From: Planctomycetota bacterium
GTDB taxonomy: Bacteria > Planctomycetota > JACOTG01 > JAJDCM01
Reading direction: 5' to 3'
DNA: 64,000 nucleotides
NCBI GenBank assembly: GCA_029260825.1
Contig: JAJDCM010000132.1
Span: 62,001-126,000 of the forward strand
In this document: positions 7,477 through 16,920 of the stretch, piece after piece
Position numbering within the stretch: position 1 is the stretch's first letter
How the letters are laid out: every line of letters starts with the position of its first letter
Notes under the pieces: model-generated
Databases searched by the model: none
What the model saw: the letters and a program-made list of their open reading frames with translations, nothing else
Told to the model about the DNA's origin: nothing
Program-made: the position numbers and the translations under genes

Positions 7477-10400
7477 AGTCCGTCATTCAGTGGGCAATCA
7501 ACCAGACGCCGGCCATGAACACGATCATGCTGGCCCTTCTCGCACTCGGAATTCTCTGCGGTACCTTCCTTCATCGAGAGGAATTCCCCCGCTTCGATCT
7601 CGAGATCATCCTGATTTCCGTTCCCTATCCGGGCGCGAGCCCCGATGAAGTCGAGCGGGGTGTTTGCCAGAAGATCGAGGAGGCCGTTCGCTCCATCGAC
7701 GGAATCAAAAAGATCACCTCCGTGGCGTCAGAGGGATCGGGAAGCGTAATCGTCGAAATAAAGAGCGATGCTCCCGACGTACAAAGGATCCTGAGCGAGG
7801 TCGAATCCGAGGTCAATCGAATTCCAAGCTTTCCCGAATTGATCGAAGAGCCGGAGATCAAGCAACTGACCTTCCGAAATCCTGCCATCACGGTGGGAGT
7901 TGTTGCGGTCAGCAATGAAGCCCACGACAGCGAGATCACCCTTCGCGACCTTACCGAAAAGGTCAGGGAAGACCTCCTGGCGATCCCTCAGATCTCGGTG
8001 GCTAATATTCAGGCCGCACAGGATTACCAGATCGATGTGGAGATCTCCGAGACAACCCTCCGAGAGTACGGATTGACTCTCACGGATGTTGCCGATCGTC
8101 TACGGCTCCAGAACCTCGAGCTTCCCGGAGGCCAGCTCAAGAGTTCGTCCCAGGAGTTTCTCCTTCGCGGAAAGAACAAACGAGTTCTAGGGACCGAGAT
8201 CAGAGAGATTCCCCTGATCACAAAACCCCACGGAGTCGTCCTCACCGTGGGAGACCTGGGAGAAGTTCGGGACGGTTTCATCGATACGACTTCAATCAGT
8301 CGGATCAACGGCAATCCAGGCCTCGCCATTTCCGTTTCAGCAGCAGCACGAGAAGATCTGATCGCAATGGCCGACGCGGTTCGGGACTACGTAGCCGAGA
8401 AGGAACTTCCTCACGGTTATGAATTTTCCCTCTGGGGCGACTCATCCATCGACGTCCGAGAACGCCTTGAACTCCTCAAGCGAAATGGACTCCAGGGGTT
8501 GCTCCTGGTCTTCCTTGTCCTCGCCGTTTTTCTCGAGTTACGTCTCGCCTTCTGGGTCGCCCTCGGCATTCCGATCGCAATCCTCGGAGCCTGTGTCGTT
8601 CTCTGGCAATTCGACCAGACCTTGAACATGCTTTCGATGTTTGCGTTCCTGATCGCGCTTGGAATCGTGGTGGACGACGCCATCGTCATCGGCGAAAACA
8701 TTTATGCCCATCGAGAAAAAGGAAAGCCATTCATGAAGGCGGCGATCGATGGCACCGTGGAGGTCGTTCCTTCGGTAGCGACATCCATCGCCACGACGAT
8801 TCTCGCCTTCATGCCCATGTTTTTTGTTACCGGTGTCATGGGAAAATTCCTGGCCATCATCCCCCTTGCGGTGATCGCCATGCTCGTCATTTCCCTTCTT
8901 GAGGCCACACTCATTCTTCCCTGTCATCTCGCCCACGATCCCGGCAGCTCTCGCCCCACTTTGCTTTCCCGAAGCAGAGCCCTCAGGAGGCAGAGCTCAG
9001 CAGTTCTGACACGTTGGGTCATTGCCCCTCCCGTCATCACCATCGCATTTCTTTTCGAAACGTTTGTCTATCCTTTTCGCCGCGCCGGGGCCGCGGTGGG
9101 GTTCGTTAATCGCAGCTTCAGCAGGGTCCTTCACGGATTCATCGAGAAGGTGTATGTCCCGGCCCTTGATTTCTCGATTCGGCGCCCCGGCGTGGTCATC
9201 AGCATCATTGCATCCACTCTGCTCATCTCATTTTCCCTTGTCCGCAACGGTACCGTACCCTGGGTTATCTTCCCCAAGATGGATGCCAGGAGCATTCAGG
9301 CTCAGATCATCTATCCGAACGGAACACCCAGCCAGGTCACCGATGCGGCAACTCGTCGAATCGAAGACGCAGCGCGACGGATTCACGAGCAACACAAAGA
9401 AAAGGGGGAGCCATTGATCAGGCTCTCCCACCGCCTGGTTGGCCTTGTCGAGAACCAGGCACCGGGACGAGCGAAGGACCAGACGAGCGGCAGCCACGCC
9501 GGTGCGGTGAACATAGAACTCCTCGACAACAAGGATCGAGAGACCCCGAGCAAGAAAATCGTTGATCTCTGGCGAACGGAGTCTGGTGAGTTTCCTGGGG
9601 CCGAGACACTCACGTTCAAGAGCGTCAAGCACGGTCCGGGGGGAACTCCCATCGAATTCAAACTACTCGGCCCTGCCGAGAAGATGGACGACCTTGAAGC
9701 AGTCGTCGAGGAGTGCAAGGAGAAACTTCGTCGTTACCCGGGGACCTTTGACATCTCGGACGATTCAAGCCCGGGTAAGTGGGAGATGCAAATCACCGTG
9801 AAGGACGAATCCCGAACCCTTGGGGTTCCCCTTCAAAAAGTAGCAGGAACCGTTCGCGCGGCTTACTATGGCGAGGAAGTGATGCGCCTGCAGCGCGGCC
9901 GCCACGAGGTGAAGCTCATGGTTCGCTATCCCGAGAACGAAAGGCATTCCCTCTCCGACTTCAGCGAGATTCATGTGGATGCGGGCGATGGAACGAAGCG
10001 CCCGGTGACCGAGCTCGCCAACATCGACCTGAATCGAGGCTATTCCGAAATCAACAGGATCGATCAGAGCCGCTCCATCACCATTCGGGGAGACGTCGAC
10101 GAAACGGTCGCCAACGCAGCGAACATCGTCACCGATCTTCAGGAAAACTTCATGCCTGCCTTACTGGCCAAGCACCCGGGAATCAAAGTGCGCTGGGAAG
10201 GCCAGCAGGAACAAACCTCCGAGTCCATGCAGAGCCTCTTGATCGGACTTGCCATCGCGCTGATCGCGATGTACGTCCTGCTCACCCTCGAATTCACCTC
10301 CTATCTCCAGCCTGCGTTGATCATGGCGGTGATCCCCTGCGGAGCAATCGGCGCTCTCTGGGGTCATGCCTTCATGGGGCTCCCCTTCACTCTCTTCAGC

Positions 10401-10811
10401 ATGCTCGGGCTCGTTGCTCTTACCGGCGTCGTCATCAACGACTCCATCGTCCTCGTCGACTTCATCAACGCCCGTGTGAGAAAAGGGACCCCTCTCAAAC
10501 AGGCTCTCCTGGAAAGCGGTCGGCGCCGTTTTCGGCCGGTTATCCTGACCTCGCTCACGACGATTGCCGGACTCCTACCCATTCTGACCGAGCAATCCCT
10601 GCAGGCCCAGTTCTTGATCCCGATGGCGAACAGCCTCTGCTTTGGACTCCTTTTTTCCACCCTGATCGTCTTGCTCCTCGTCCCTGCACTTTACTCGGTC
10701 TACTCGAAAGTTGTAGACGTTCGACCCCAGTTCATCAGAGATCAGAAGCCTCAGGATCCACTTCAGGCAAGAAAGCATGAACATCTGGTCAAGGCCGCAC
10801 CTCGAGGGTAA
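7473..10811 (+). CDS. RND-family (AcrB/HAE-like) efflux transporter
   Basis: The 1112-aa protein is of full RND length, with the first transmembrane helix at the N-terminus, two large periplasmic loops and clustered membrane helices around 340-480 and 915-1080. The TM4 proton-relay motif GIVVDDAIVIGENIY is intact, and the matching C-terminal repeat reads GVVINDSIVLVDFIN. The protein forms the proton-driven pump of a tripartite system with the adjacent adaptor. It could export drugs, lipids or metals; nothing in the sequence settles the substrate. Its 3' end overlaps the convergent FG-GAP gene by 23 bp. Confidence 0.95.
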   Translation: MKSVIQWAINQTPAMNTIMLALLALGILCGTFLHREEFPRFDLEIILISVPYPGASPDEVERGVCQKIEEAVRSIDGIKKITSVASEGSGSVIVEIKSDAPDVQRILSEVESEVNRIPSFPELIEEPEIKQLTFRNPAITVGVVAVSNEAHDSEITLRDLTEKVREDLLAIPQISVANIQAAQDYQIDVEISETTLREYGLTLTDVADRLRLQNLELPGGQLKSSSQEFLLRGKNKRVLGTEIREIPLITKPHGVVLTVGDLGEVRDGFIDTTSISRINGNPGLAISVSAAAREDLIAMADAVRDYVAEKELPHGYEFSLWGDSSIDVRERLELLKRNGLQGLLLVFLVLAVFLELRLAFWVALGIPIAILGACVVLWQFDQTLNMLSMFAFLIALGIVVDDAIVIGENIYAHREKGKPFMKAAIDGTVEVVPSVATSIATTILAFMPMFFVTGVMGKFLAIIPLAVIAMLVISLLEATLILPCHLAHDPGSSRPTLLSRSRALRRQSSAVLTRWVIAPPVITIAFLFETFVYPFRRAGAAVGFVNRSFSRVLHGFIEKVYVPALDFSIRRPGVVISIIASTLLISFSLVRNGTVPWVIFPKMDARSIQAQIIYPNGTPSQVTDAATRRIEDAARRIHEQHKEKGEPLIRLSHRLVGLVENQAPGRAKDQTSGSHAGAVNIELLDNKDRETPSKKIVDLWRTESGEFPGAETLTFKSVKHGPGGTPIEFKLLGPAEKMDDLEAVVEECKEKLRRYPGTFDISDDSSPGKWEMQITVKDESRTLGVPLQKVAGTVRAAYYGEEVMRLQRGRHEVKLMVRYPENERHSLSDFSEIHVDAGDGTKRPVTELANIDLNRGYSEINRIDQSRSITIRGDVDETVANAANIVTDLQENFMPALLAKHPGIKVRWEGQQEQTSESMQSLLIGLAIALIAMYVLLTLEFTSYLQPALIMAVIPCGAIGALWGHAFMGLPFTLFSMLGLVALTGVVINDSIVLVDFINARVRKGTPLKQALLESGRRRFRPVILTSLTTIAGLLPILTEQSLQAQFLIPMANSLCFGLLFSTLIVLLLVPALYSVYSKVVDVRPQFIRDQKPQDPLQARKHEHLVKAAPRG

Positions 10812-13128
10812 TGGCGTTGGACACGCTGTATTGAAACGAGTTCGTCGCACTCCCATCCCTGATGATGCATTGAAACAGGAATACTTTCGGCCCTGGAAAG
10901 CCGTTTGACTTGCTAAGCGACCAAGGAACCGTCGCTGGCCCTTGTCGCTCATTCACACCAAAACAGGCAGCATCACTCACATCATTACCGCGAACACAAA
11001 TGACCGGCTGCACCTGAGCCATGGGATCGAACGGAGTCGCCGAAACGGTAAGGCCGAGGGATTGACCTCCGACAACCAATTCCTGAATGACCCTGGGTTC
11101 GTTCCTGTAAACCCACAGAACATAACGACCATCTCCAGGAACTGGCGGTTCGTCCAGCCGAAGATCCACATCTTCTCCGGGCGAAACCATGACTCTCCGA
11201 TCCGGGCCGCTTCCGGCCAGATCATTCACAAACAACACATCGGTCACGCCTCCACCATTCTCATTGACGTTGCCGGCAAAGGCCGAGGGAGTCGTATATT
11301 CAATTCTGAGCTCGGGCCTCGCAGAAACATCCGGGTTCTCACGAGAATCAAACCGTTTCGTGCTGCGCACCGATTCGTCGCTTCTTATCAGCCAACCGAA
11401 ATTGGAACTCGAGTCATCCAACCATAGCTGTACATCCTCAACCAAACCCGGACCCGACCAGACGTAGGAACCGATCGCATCAACATCGGTGCTTCCGCTA
11501 GCAGCGGGCTCGAAATCGCCACCTGGTTGAACCCAAAAATCATCGGGAAAATGCCGGTGGAGCCAGGTGACATCGTCGATCGCCGAGTTCCCTCCTCTCC
11601 CCTCCTGGTTCAGGGCCAGAGAGGCACCCTCCCCCCAATCTGCTAGCGCCCGATGGAGTTGAACAACCTGGCTACCAACCAGGGTTCGACTTACATTGAG
11701 CTTCAGAGCAACACTCAGAATCTCGGAGCCTGGAGGAACGGACTGAGCAATATCAAATGCAATTGATCCTCTTCGAAGCCGGTTAAAGCCGGGAGACGTC
11801 AAACCGGAAAAGAAATGATTCCCCTTTCCATTACTCTTACCTCCGGTGGCTGTTTCGAGAAGCGTATTGTCCTTGGACGCTGAGACAATCACATCCTCAC
11901 AGAGCGTCCGTCGGGAATACACATGAACCGTTCCGCTGCCCCTGTCGCCGGGTGAGCCCACGAAAATCAAGGCCCGGTCAACCGCAACCGCGTGTCCGAA
12001 CTGACTGCTGTCAAGAATCTCGGTCGGCGCAAAATGATCCTCGATCCAACGCCGGCCGTTGAAACGATAAAGATAGGCCCTCCCACTCGAAAGACCGAGG
12101 CCATCATGCCCCTGAGCCCCCACACACGCGAGGTTTCCACTGAGTCCAACCGTTTGTCCGAACTGATCTCCGCCCGAGCCATCGCCTGCAGAAAGAATGG
12201 CCTCCTGATGCCATTCATTCGTGGAGACATCCCGGCGAAAAACATACGCCGCCCCTTCGTTTGAGGTGGAAACCGTCTCTCGACTTGATCCCACGATGAC
12301 CTGATCCTGGTCGATATCGATTGAAAAACCGAACCGATCCCCATCCAGGCTATTGCTACCACATAGCCTGCTCTCTTCGACCCAGATCTGGCCTTGCGGA
12401 TCATAAGAAAAGACATACGCCTGGCCCGGATCGGACACGGCAAAGGGAGCAGGTGCACCGGTAGCAACTCGATCACCGCTAACAGCAACAGAAACTCCAA
12501 CTTCATCAAACGCTTCACCATCGCTGGCCAGCAACTTCTGATCAAGGTTCCATTGCATCTGGGAGCCATCGTAGCGAAAAACAAAGGCAGACCCGGAGTC
12601 CATGCCAAGATCGTCGTCCCTCTCCGCCCCCACGACAATGACCTCATCGACATCGACCGAAACTCCAAAACGATCATTCGCTCCACCGGTGGCGTCGAGT
12701 AGCTTTTGTTCTTCCGACCAGAGCCCGGTCATCGAATCACGGCGAAAGACATAGGCAGCGCCCGCGTCCTCCCCCATGCTATCGTGGAAAAGGGAACCGA
12801 TCACGATCACGTCTCCCTTGACCCCCACACTGAACCCGAATCGATCACCAGCCATGCCGTCACCTGGTGTCAATTTCTGCTCAAAGGCCCAAAGATCCGA
12901 TTCTGCATCTTTGCGATATACCGCCGCTGATCCTCGCTGCCCCGGGTCATCCTGAGAAATCCCGATCACCGCAACGTTTCCGTCCAATGAGATCGCATCC
13001 CCGAACCGTTGACCCGAGCCGGGAATCGAATCCGACAGTGTCTGATTTCGACACTGAGCAAGGGAGGAATCTGTGGCAAGGAACAGAACAGCGGTGAAAA
13101 GAAGGTGCTCCAGAACTAGCTTCTTCAT
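10789..13128 (-). CDS. Secreted FG-GAP beta-propeller protein with DNRLRE domain and a C-terminal module
   Basis: The 779-aa protein begins with a signal peptide (MKKLVLEHLLFTAVLFLATDS), and AAGGAG precedes the ATG. Residues about 30-390 hold seven FG-GAP/integrin-type repeats of 50-60 residues with the recurring pattern D(R/Q)FG-x-S-V ... V-x-G ... G-x-A-Y-V-F. A DNRLRE-type beta-sandwich follows at about 415-600. The last 155 residues (VNENGGGVTDVLFVND...) match the C-terminus of the secreted protein at 16921-18222. The layout suggests an extracellular or surface adhesion/structural protein. The gene is monocistronic and convergent with the RND gene. Confidence 0.85.
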   Translation of the reverse strand: MKKLVLEHLLFTAVLFLATDSSLAQCRNQTLSDSIPGSGQRFGDAISLDGNVAVIGISQDDPGQRGSAAVYRKDAESDLWAFEQKLTPGDGMAGDRFGFSVGVKGDVIVIGSLFHDSMGEDAGAAYVFRRDSMTGLWSEEQKLLDATGGANDRFGVSVDVDEVIVVGAERDDDLGMDSGSAFVFRYDGSQMQWNLDQKLLASDGEAFDEVGVSVAVSGDRVATGAPAPFAVSDPGQAYVFSYDPQGQIWVEESRLCGSNSLDGDRFGFSIDIDQDQVIVGSSRETVSTSNEGAAYVFRRDVSTNEWHQEAILSAGDGSGGDQFGQTVGLSGNLACVGAQGHDGLGLSSGRAYLYRFNGRRWIEDHFAPTEILDSSQFGHAVAVDRALIFVGSPGDRGSGTVHVYSRRTLCEDVIVSASKDNTLLETATGGKSNGKGNHFFSGLTSPGFNRLRRGSIAFDIAQSVPPGSEILSVALKLNVSRTLVGSQVVQLHRALADWGEGASLALNQEGRGGNSAIDDVTWLHRHFPDDFWVQPGGDFEPAASGSTDVDAIGSYVWSGPGLVEDVQLWLDDSSSNFGWLIRSDESVRSTKRFDSRENPDVSARPELRIEYTTPSAFAGNVNENGGGVTDVLFVNDLAGSGPDRRVMVSPGEDVDLRLDEPPVPGDGRYVLWVYRNEPRVIQELVVGGQSLGLTVSATPFDPMAQVQPVICVRGNDVSDAACFGVNERQGPATVPWSLSKSNGFPGPKVFLFQCIIRDGSATNSFQYSVSNAITLEVRP

Positions 13129-13423
13129 GGTGTGCTCCTTGAAGATCGGCCCCTGAACATCAAGGCCTTGCTGTCGTTCGCCGGAAACTGAGATTCGCTG
13201 GCCGTATCAAGTGAGTGGTGGAGATTCACCCGAAACATCATCGAAAAATCTCCGTCACCCCCGAATTCTCTCCGATCGCCCAATGTGGTGCCCCTGAATC
13301 TCTGAAAAGACTCAAAACTCTCCATTCAAGGCAGCCACCCGGAAATGCCTCATCCTGGTTGCTCCACGCGCACTGAACCGTGCCCGGCGGCAGCTCTCAC
13401 GCAAAGGAGACTTGGGGGCACGA

Positions 13424-14611
13424 ATGGTTTATAGTGGCAACGCTTCAGTCAAATATCTCGCGTACCTGGTGAAAAGAAATCTGGAGGATCCGATGTACCT
13501 ACCATCAGGAGAGCTTGGGGACATCGTTCATTTCATCGAGAGTTCTCCCCTCGGTCCATCCGACCAAGTCATGATTCTCCTCAGTGAGGAATGCCAATCC
13601 CGGATACCAGCTCTCATTGAAGCCCTCAACGCTCGCTCCATCGGGTTTTTCGGGGCAGTTTTCCCAGGACTCATCGAGGGGCGCAATCACCATCGCTCGG
13701 GAGCAATCGTTCAGGTGCTTCCGTTCGATCACCCACCCGAGCTCATTCACCTCGATCCGACCGACGAAACCTGGAGGGGATCCCCTCCCGATGTTCCAGA
13801 AACGTCTCCTTCCCCGGTAACGATTTGCGTTTTCGTTGACTGCCTCGCGCACAACATCTCCGGTCTTCTCAGCATGCTGTTCAATCGATATGCAAATTCG
13901 GTCCACTACTTCGGCGCCGGAGCAGGAAACGGTGAACTGAGAAAAGAGCCAAGCATCTTCACCAACGAGGGTGTCTTTCAAAATGCCGCAGTTGTCGCAG
14001 CGACATCTCTTGGAGCAGCTGTTCGAGTCAGGCACGGCTGGAAGAGAAGTACGGGTCCCTTTGTCGCCACTCGCACCCACAAAAATCGCATTCAGGAGCT
14101 CAACTGGGAAAAGGCAGGCCTGGTCTATCAGCGGATCTTGCAACGAGACATGGCTCCTCCGATCAGTCAGGACAACTTCTTTCACGCGACAAAAGAACAT
14201 CCGTTCGGCATCGAAAAAGAAGGCCAGGAAGACGTCGTGCGTGATCCGATTCAGATCACGGATAATGGAGAACTCGTATGCCTTTCCGACGTCCCGGAGA
14301 ATTCGGTTCTTCACGTCCTGCACGGTGACCATGACAGCCTGGTTAACGCTGCCGGCGAGGCGGTCGACGCCTGTGGAGCCGCCATCGCAACCAAACCAAA
14401 CATTTGCCTCATTTCCGACTGTTACTCAAGAGCCCTGATGCTCGACAATGACTTCTCAAAAGAGCTCAATGTTGTTGCCGACCGCATCGAAAAGGCAGGC
14501 TACTCCTGTTCTCCTGAGGGAGTCCTTGCTCTTGGCGAGATCGCTTCCGACGGCGAACAACTCCCCGAGTTCTTCAACAAAACATTCGTGGTCGCCCTTC
14601 TTCATGAATAA
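13424..14611 (+). CDS. FIST-domain sensory protein
   Basis: The 395-aa protein (ATG at 13424; the TTG at 13412 lies only a base or so after the AAGGAGA site, leaving no room for initiation) has the FIST N domain (about 20-215) and FIST C domain (about 225-385). The features recognised are the GFFGAVFPGLI segment and the repeated glycine-rich strands (YFGAGAGNGEL). FIST domains are proposed small-ligand sensors in signal transduction, suggested to bind amino acids. The stop overlaps the start of a hybrid histidine kinase by 8 bp, so it probably supplies the input for that kinase. There is no membrane segment, so it is cytoplasmic. Confidence 0.85.
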   Translation: MVYSGNASVKYLAYLVKRNLEDPMYLPSGELGDIVHFIESSPLGPSDQVMILLSEECQSRIPALIEALNARSIGFFGAVFPGLIEGRNHHRSGAIVQVLPFDHPPELIHLDPTDETWRGSPPDVPETSPSPVTICVFVDCLAHNISGLLSMLFNRYANSVHYFGAGAGNGELRKEPSIFTNEGVFQNAAVVAATSLGAAVRVRHGWKRSTGPFVATRTHKNRIQELNWEKAGLVYQRILQRDMAPPISQDNFFHATKEHPFGIEKEGQEDVVRDPIQITDNGELVCLSDVPENSVLHVLHGDHDSLVNAAGEAVDACGAAIATKPNICLISDCYSRALMLDNDFSKELNVVADRIEKAGYSCSPEGVLALGEIASDGEQLPEFFNKTFVVALLHE

Positions 14612-16364
14612 CTCTTCCTATCCCATCGCTCGAGATATTCAGCTTCTGTACGAACTATCCCTCTCTCTTGGAAGAACCCTTGAGCTTGACAGCTGCTGCA
14701 ATGATTTCCTGAGTGTCCTTCTTGCCCGGAAGAACATCTCGTATGCGGCGGTATGGATTCAAGGTCATCTCCTTCTTGGTGGAGAGAGTCCAGATGAGGC
14801 CCGTCTCGTCTTTGCCCTTCCTCGTGCTCGCGCCTGTGAGACCTCACTCCCCGTCTCTCACCCGGCTCTTGGGCTGCATCAGGAGCAGTTCTACCGCCGC
14901 ATATCCTGGGAAGATCCTCGGTATCAATCCCAGATTTGTGAACGTAGTCTGGAAAAGGGAACCCTGGCTGTTTTGAGGCTTGGAGACCTGGGCTGGCTCC
15001 GCTTGCTTTCACTCGACTCTTCTTCCCTCTCCGATCGGGAGCTACTGAAACTCCGAAACGTTGTCGAGAAGTTCACGACAACGATCCAGGCAGCCCTCCT
15101 CCACCAACGGATCGTCCACGAAATCAGTGAACGAAAGCGATCGGAAGAAGAACGGGCATACCTCGAACGCCAGGTTCAGCACGCACAAAAACTCGAAAGC
15201 CTCGGTGTTCTGGCCGGCGGCATCGCTCACGATTTCAACAATCTTCTTGTAGGCATCCTGGGTAATGCCGAAATTGCCCTATCCCTCTTGCCCGGGTCGA
15301 TGCCCGCCGCTGAATCCATCCATTCCATCATCAACGCCTCTGAGAAAGCCGCCGGCCTCTGCCGTCAGATGCTTGCCTATTCTGGAAAAGCTAGCTATGT
15401 CGTCCGACCGATGGACCTCGGAGACATGCTGCTCGAAATCCTCGCTCTCATGAAGGTCGCCATCTCCAAGAAGATCACCATCCAGGATCGTCTTGAAACC
15501 GGTATCCCGCAAGTATCCGTCGATGCTACCCAGATGCACCAGGTCACGATGAACTTGATCACAAACGCCTCCGAGGCGATCGGCGACCGGGCAGGAACAA
15601 TCACTCTCTCGACCGGCATGCTGGAGCTTTCCACCGAAGACCTCGCCCACCTTCAACCCGGCACCGACATCTCGGCCGGCACTTATGAATATTTCGAAAT
15701 CTCGGACGATGGATGTGGAATGGACGGCGAGACCTGCTCGAAAATCTTCGACCCCTTCTATAGCACCAAGTTCACAGGGCGAGGTCTCGGCCTTGCCGCT
15801 GTGCTGGGCATCGTGAGGGGCCATGGAGGCGCGATTGGAGTTGAAAGTCGCCCTGAGGAAGGCACCACCATTCGCGTCTTCCTTCCCGTCAAGGACGGAA
15901 AGAGACCCACCGAGCAAGAACCGCTGGCAGTCGGGGTCACGGAGCCGTCCGAATCAAAAGCAACCATTCTCGTGGTTGATGATGAAGAAATCGTCCTCGG
16001 CGTGGCCAAGGCGATCCTCCAACGCGGGGGTTACGAAGTCCTTGGCGCACTCGGCGGAACCCAAGCTCTTGATTTTTTCCACCGAGACCAGAGTCGAATC
16101 AACCTTCTGATCGTGGATCTCACGATGCCGGATATTAGTGGCTATGACGTATTCACGAGGATTCGCGAAGTGCGCCAGGACATCCCCATTCTCCTGTGTA
16201 GCGGCTATGACGAACACGATACGATGCGAAAGTTCACCGGACACAACCTGACCGGATTCATTCACAAACCGTACTCAGCAAGACAGCTTCTCGACAAGAC
16301 ACGAGCTGCCCTGGACATGCAGGACGAGAACATTCGGGAAAGGCCCCAAAGCCTTGGAGACTGA
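14604..16364 (+). CDS. Hybrid sensor histidine kinase / response regulator (soluble)
   Basis: The ATG at 14604 overlaps the FIST gene's stop and gives 586 aa; the track's 14448 start runs through FIST coding sequence. A GAF-like sensor region (about 15-165) is followed by a coiled coil, a dimerisation helix with the phospho-acceptor His209 in GGIAHDFNNLL, an ATPase domain with N box (NLITNASEA), G1 (DDGCGMD), F box (IFDPFYSTK) and G2 (GRGLGLA), and a receiver domain with phospho-acceptor Asp505 in LIVDLTMPD and the conserved Lys in HKPYS. There is no transmembrane segment. With the coupled FIST protein it forms a cytoplasmic sensing module; the output partner is not in the window. Confidence 0.93.
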   Translation: MNNSSYPIARDIQLLYELSLSLGRTLELDSCCNDFLSVLLARKNISYAAVWIQGHLLLGGESPDEARLVFALPRARACETSLPVSHPALGLHQEQFYRRISWEDPRYQSQICERSLEKGTLAVLRLGDLGWLRLLSLDSSSLSDRELLKLRNVVEKFTTTIQAALLHQRIVHEISERKRSEEERAYLERQVQHAQKLESLGVLAGGIAHDFNNLLVGILGNAEIALSLLPGSMPAAESIHSIINASEKAAGLCRQMLAYSGKASYVVRPMDLGDMLLEILALMKVAISKKITIQDRLETGIPQVSVDATQMHQVTMNLITNASEAIGDRAGTITLSTGMLELSTEDLAHLQPGTDISAGTYEYFEISDDGCGMDGETCSKIFDPFYSTKFTGRGLGLAAVLGIVRGHGGAIGVESRPEEGTTIRVFLPVKDGKRPTEQEPLAVGVTEPSESKATILVVDDEEIVLGVAKAILQRGGYEVLGALGGTQALDFFHRDQSRINLLIVDLTMPDISGYDVFTRIREVRQDIPILLCSGYDEHDTMRKFTGHNLTGFIHKPYSARQLLDKTRAALDMQDENIRERPQSLGD

Positions 16365-16397
16365 TGTGGATCCACTCGAGACAGGAAGACCCTTCGC

Positions 16398-16916
16398 TTG
16401 ATCGTTCACGAAACAGATCGACTCATCCTTCGCCGAATCAGCCTCGATGACGCCGAATTCATCTTTGAACTTCTCAACGAACCCGCATGGTTACGCTTCA
16501 TCGGAGATCGAGACATCCGAACCGTTGATGAGTCTCGAGACTACATTGAAAAACGAATGCTCGAGAGCTTTGCTCGACTCGGTTTCGGTGCCTACGTTGC
16601 AGTGAGCAAAGAGATGGAGGTCCCACTTGGGATCTGCAGCCTGGTAAAGAGAGATGCGCTGGAACACATCGACCTTGGCTTTGCGTTCCTTCAGCGCCAC
16701 TGGGGACAAGGTTACGCGTTTGAAGCCTCATCCGCGTTGTTGGCACATGCGTCCCGTGAACTTGGACATCACCACCTTTGCGCCATCGTATCACCAGACA
16801 ATCAGGCCTCGATCCGCCTTCTCGAAAAGCTCAAATTCAGCTTCAAAGAAAGGATCATCCTGGAAGGAGCAGAAGAGGAACTCCTGCTTTACGACTGGAA
16901 TGGGACTTCGAGGTGA
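16398..16916 (+). CDS. GNAT N-acetyltransferase (RimJ/RimL type)
   Basis: This 172-aa single-domain acetyltransferase starts at TTG with AGGAAG nine bases upstream. The family pattern is clear: ETDRLILRRISLDDAEFIFEL at the N-terminus, the beta-bulge LGFAFLQRHWGQGYAFEA acetyl-CoA loop, and SPDNQASIRLLEKLKF near the C-terminus. It probably acetylates a protein N-terminus or a small amine. It lies 33 bp after the histidine kinase on the same strand and may be in the same transcript. Confidence 0.9.
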   Translation: MIVHETDRLILRRISLDDAEFIFELLNEPAWLRFIGDRDIRTVDESRDYIEKRMLESFARLGFGAYVAVSKEMEVPLGICSLVKRDALEHIDLGFAFLQRHWGQGYAFEASSALLAHASRELGHHHLCAIVSPDNQASIRLLEKLKFSFKERIILEGAEEELLLYDWNGTSR

Positions 16917-16920
16917 AGCA

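Noticed and set aside
13125-13325. 66-aa minus ORF upstream of the FG-GAP gene
   Set aside because: No recognisable motif, no signal peptide, and it covers the probable promoter and ribosome site of the gene at 13128.
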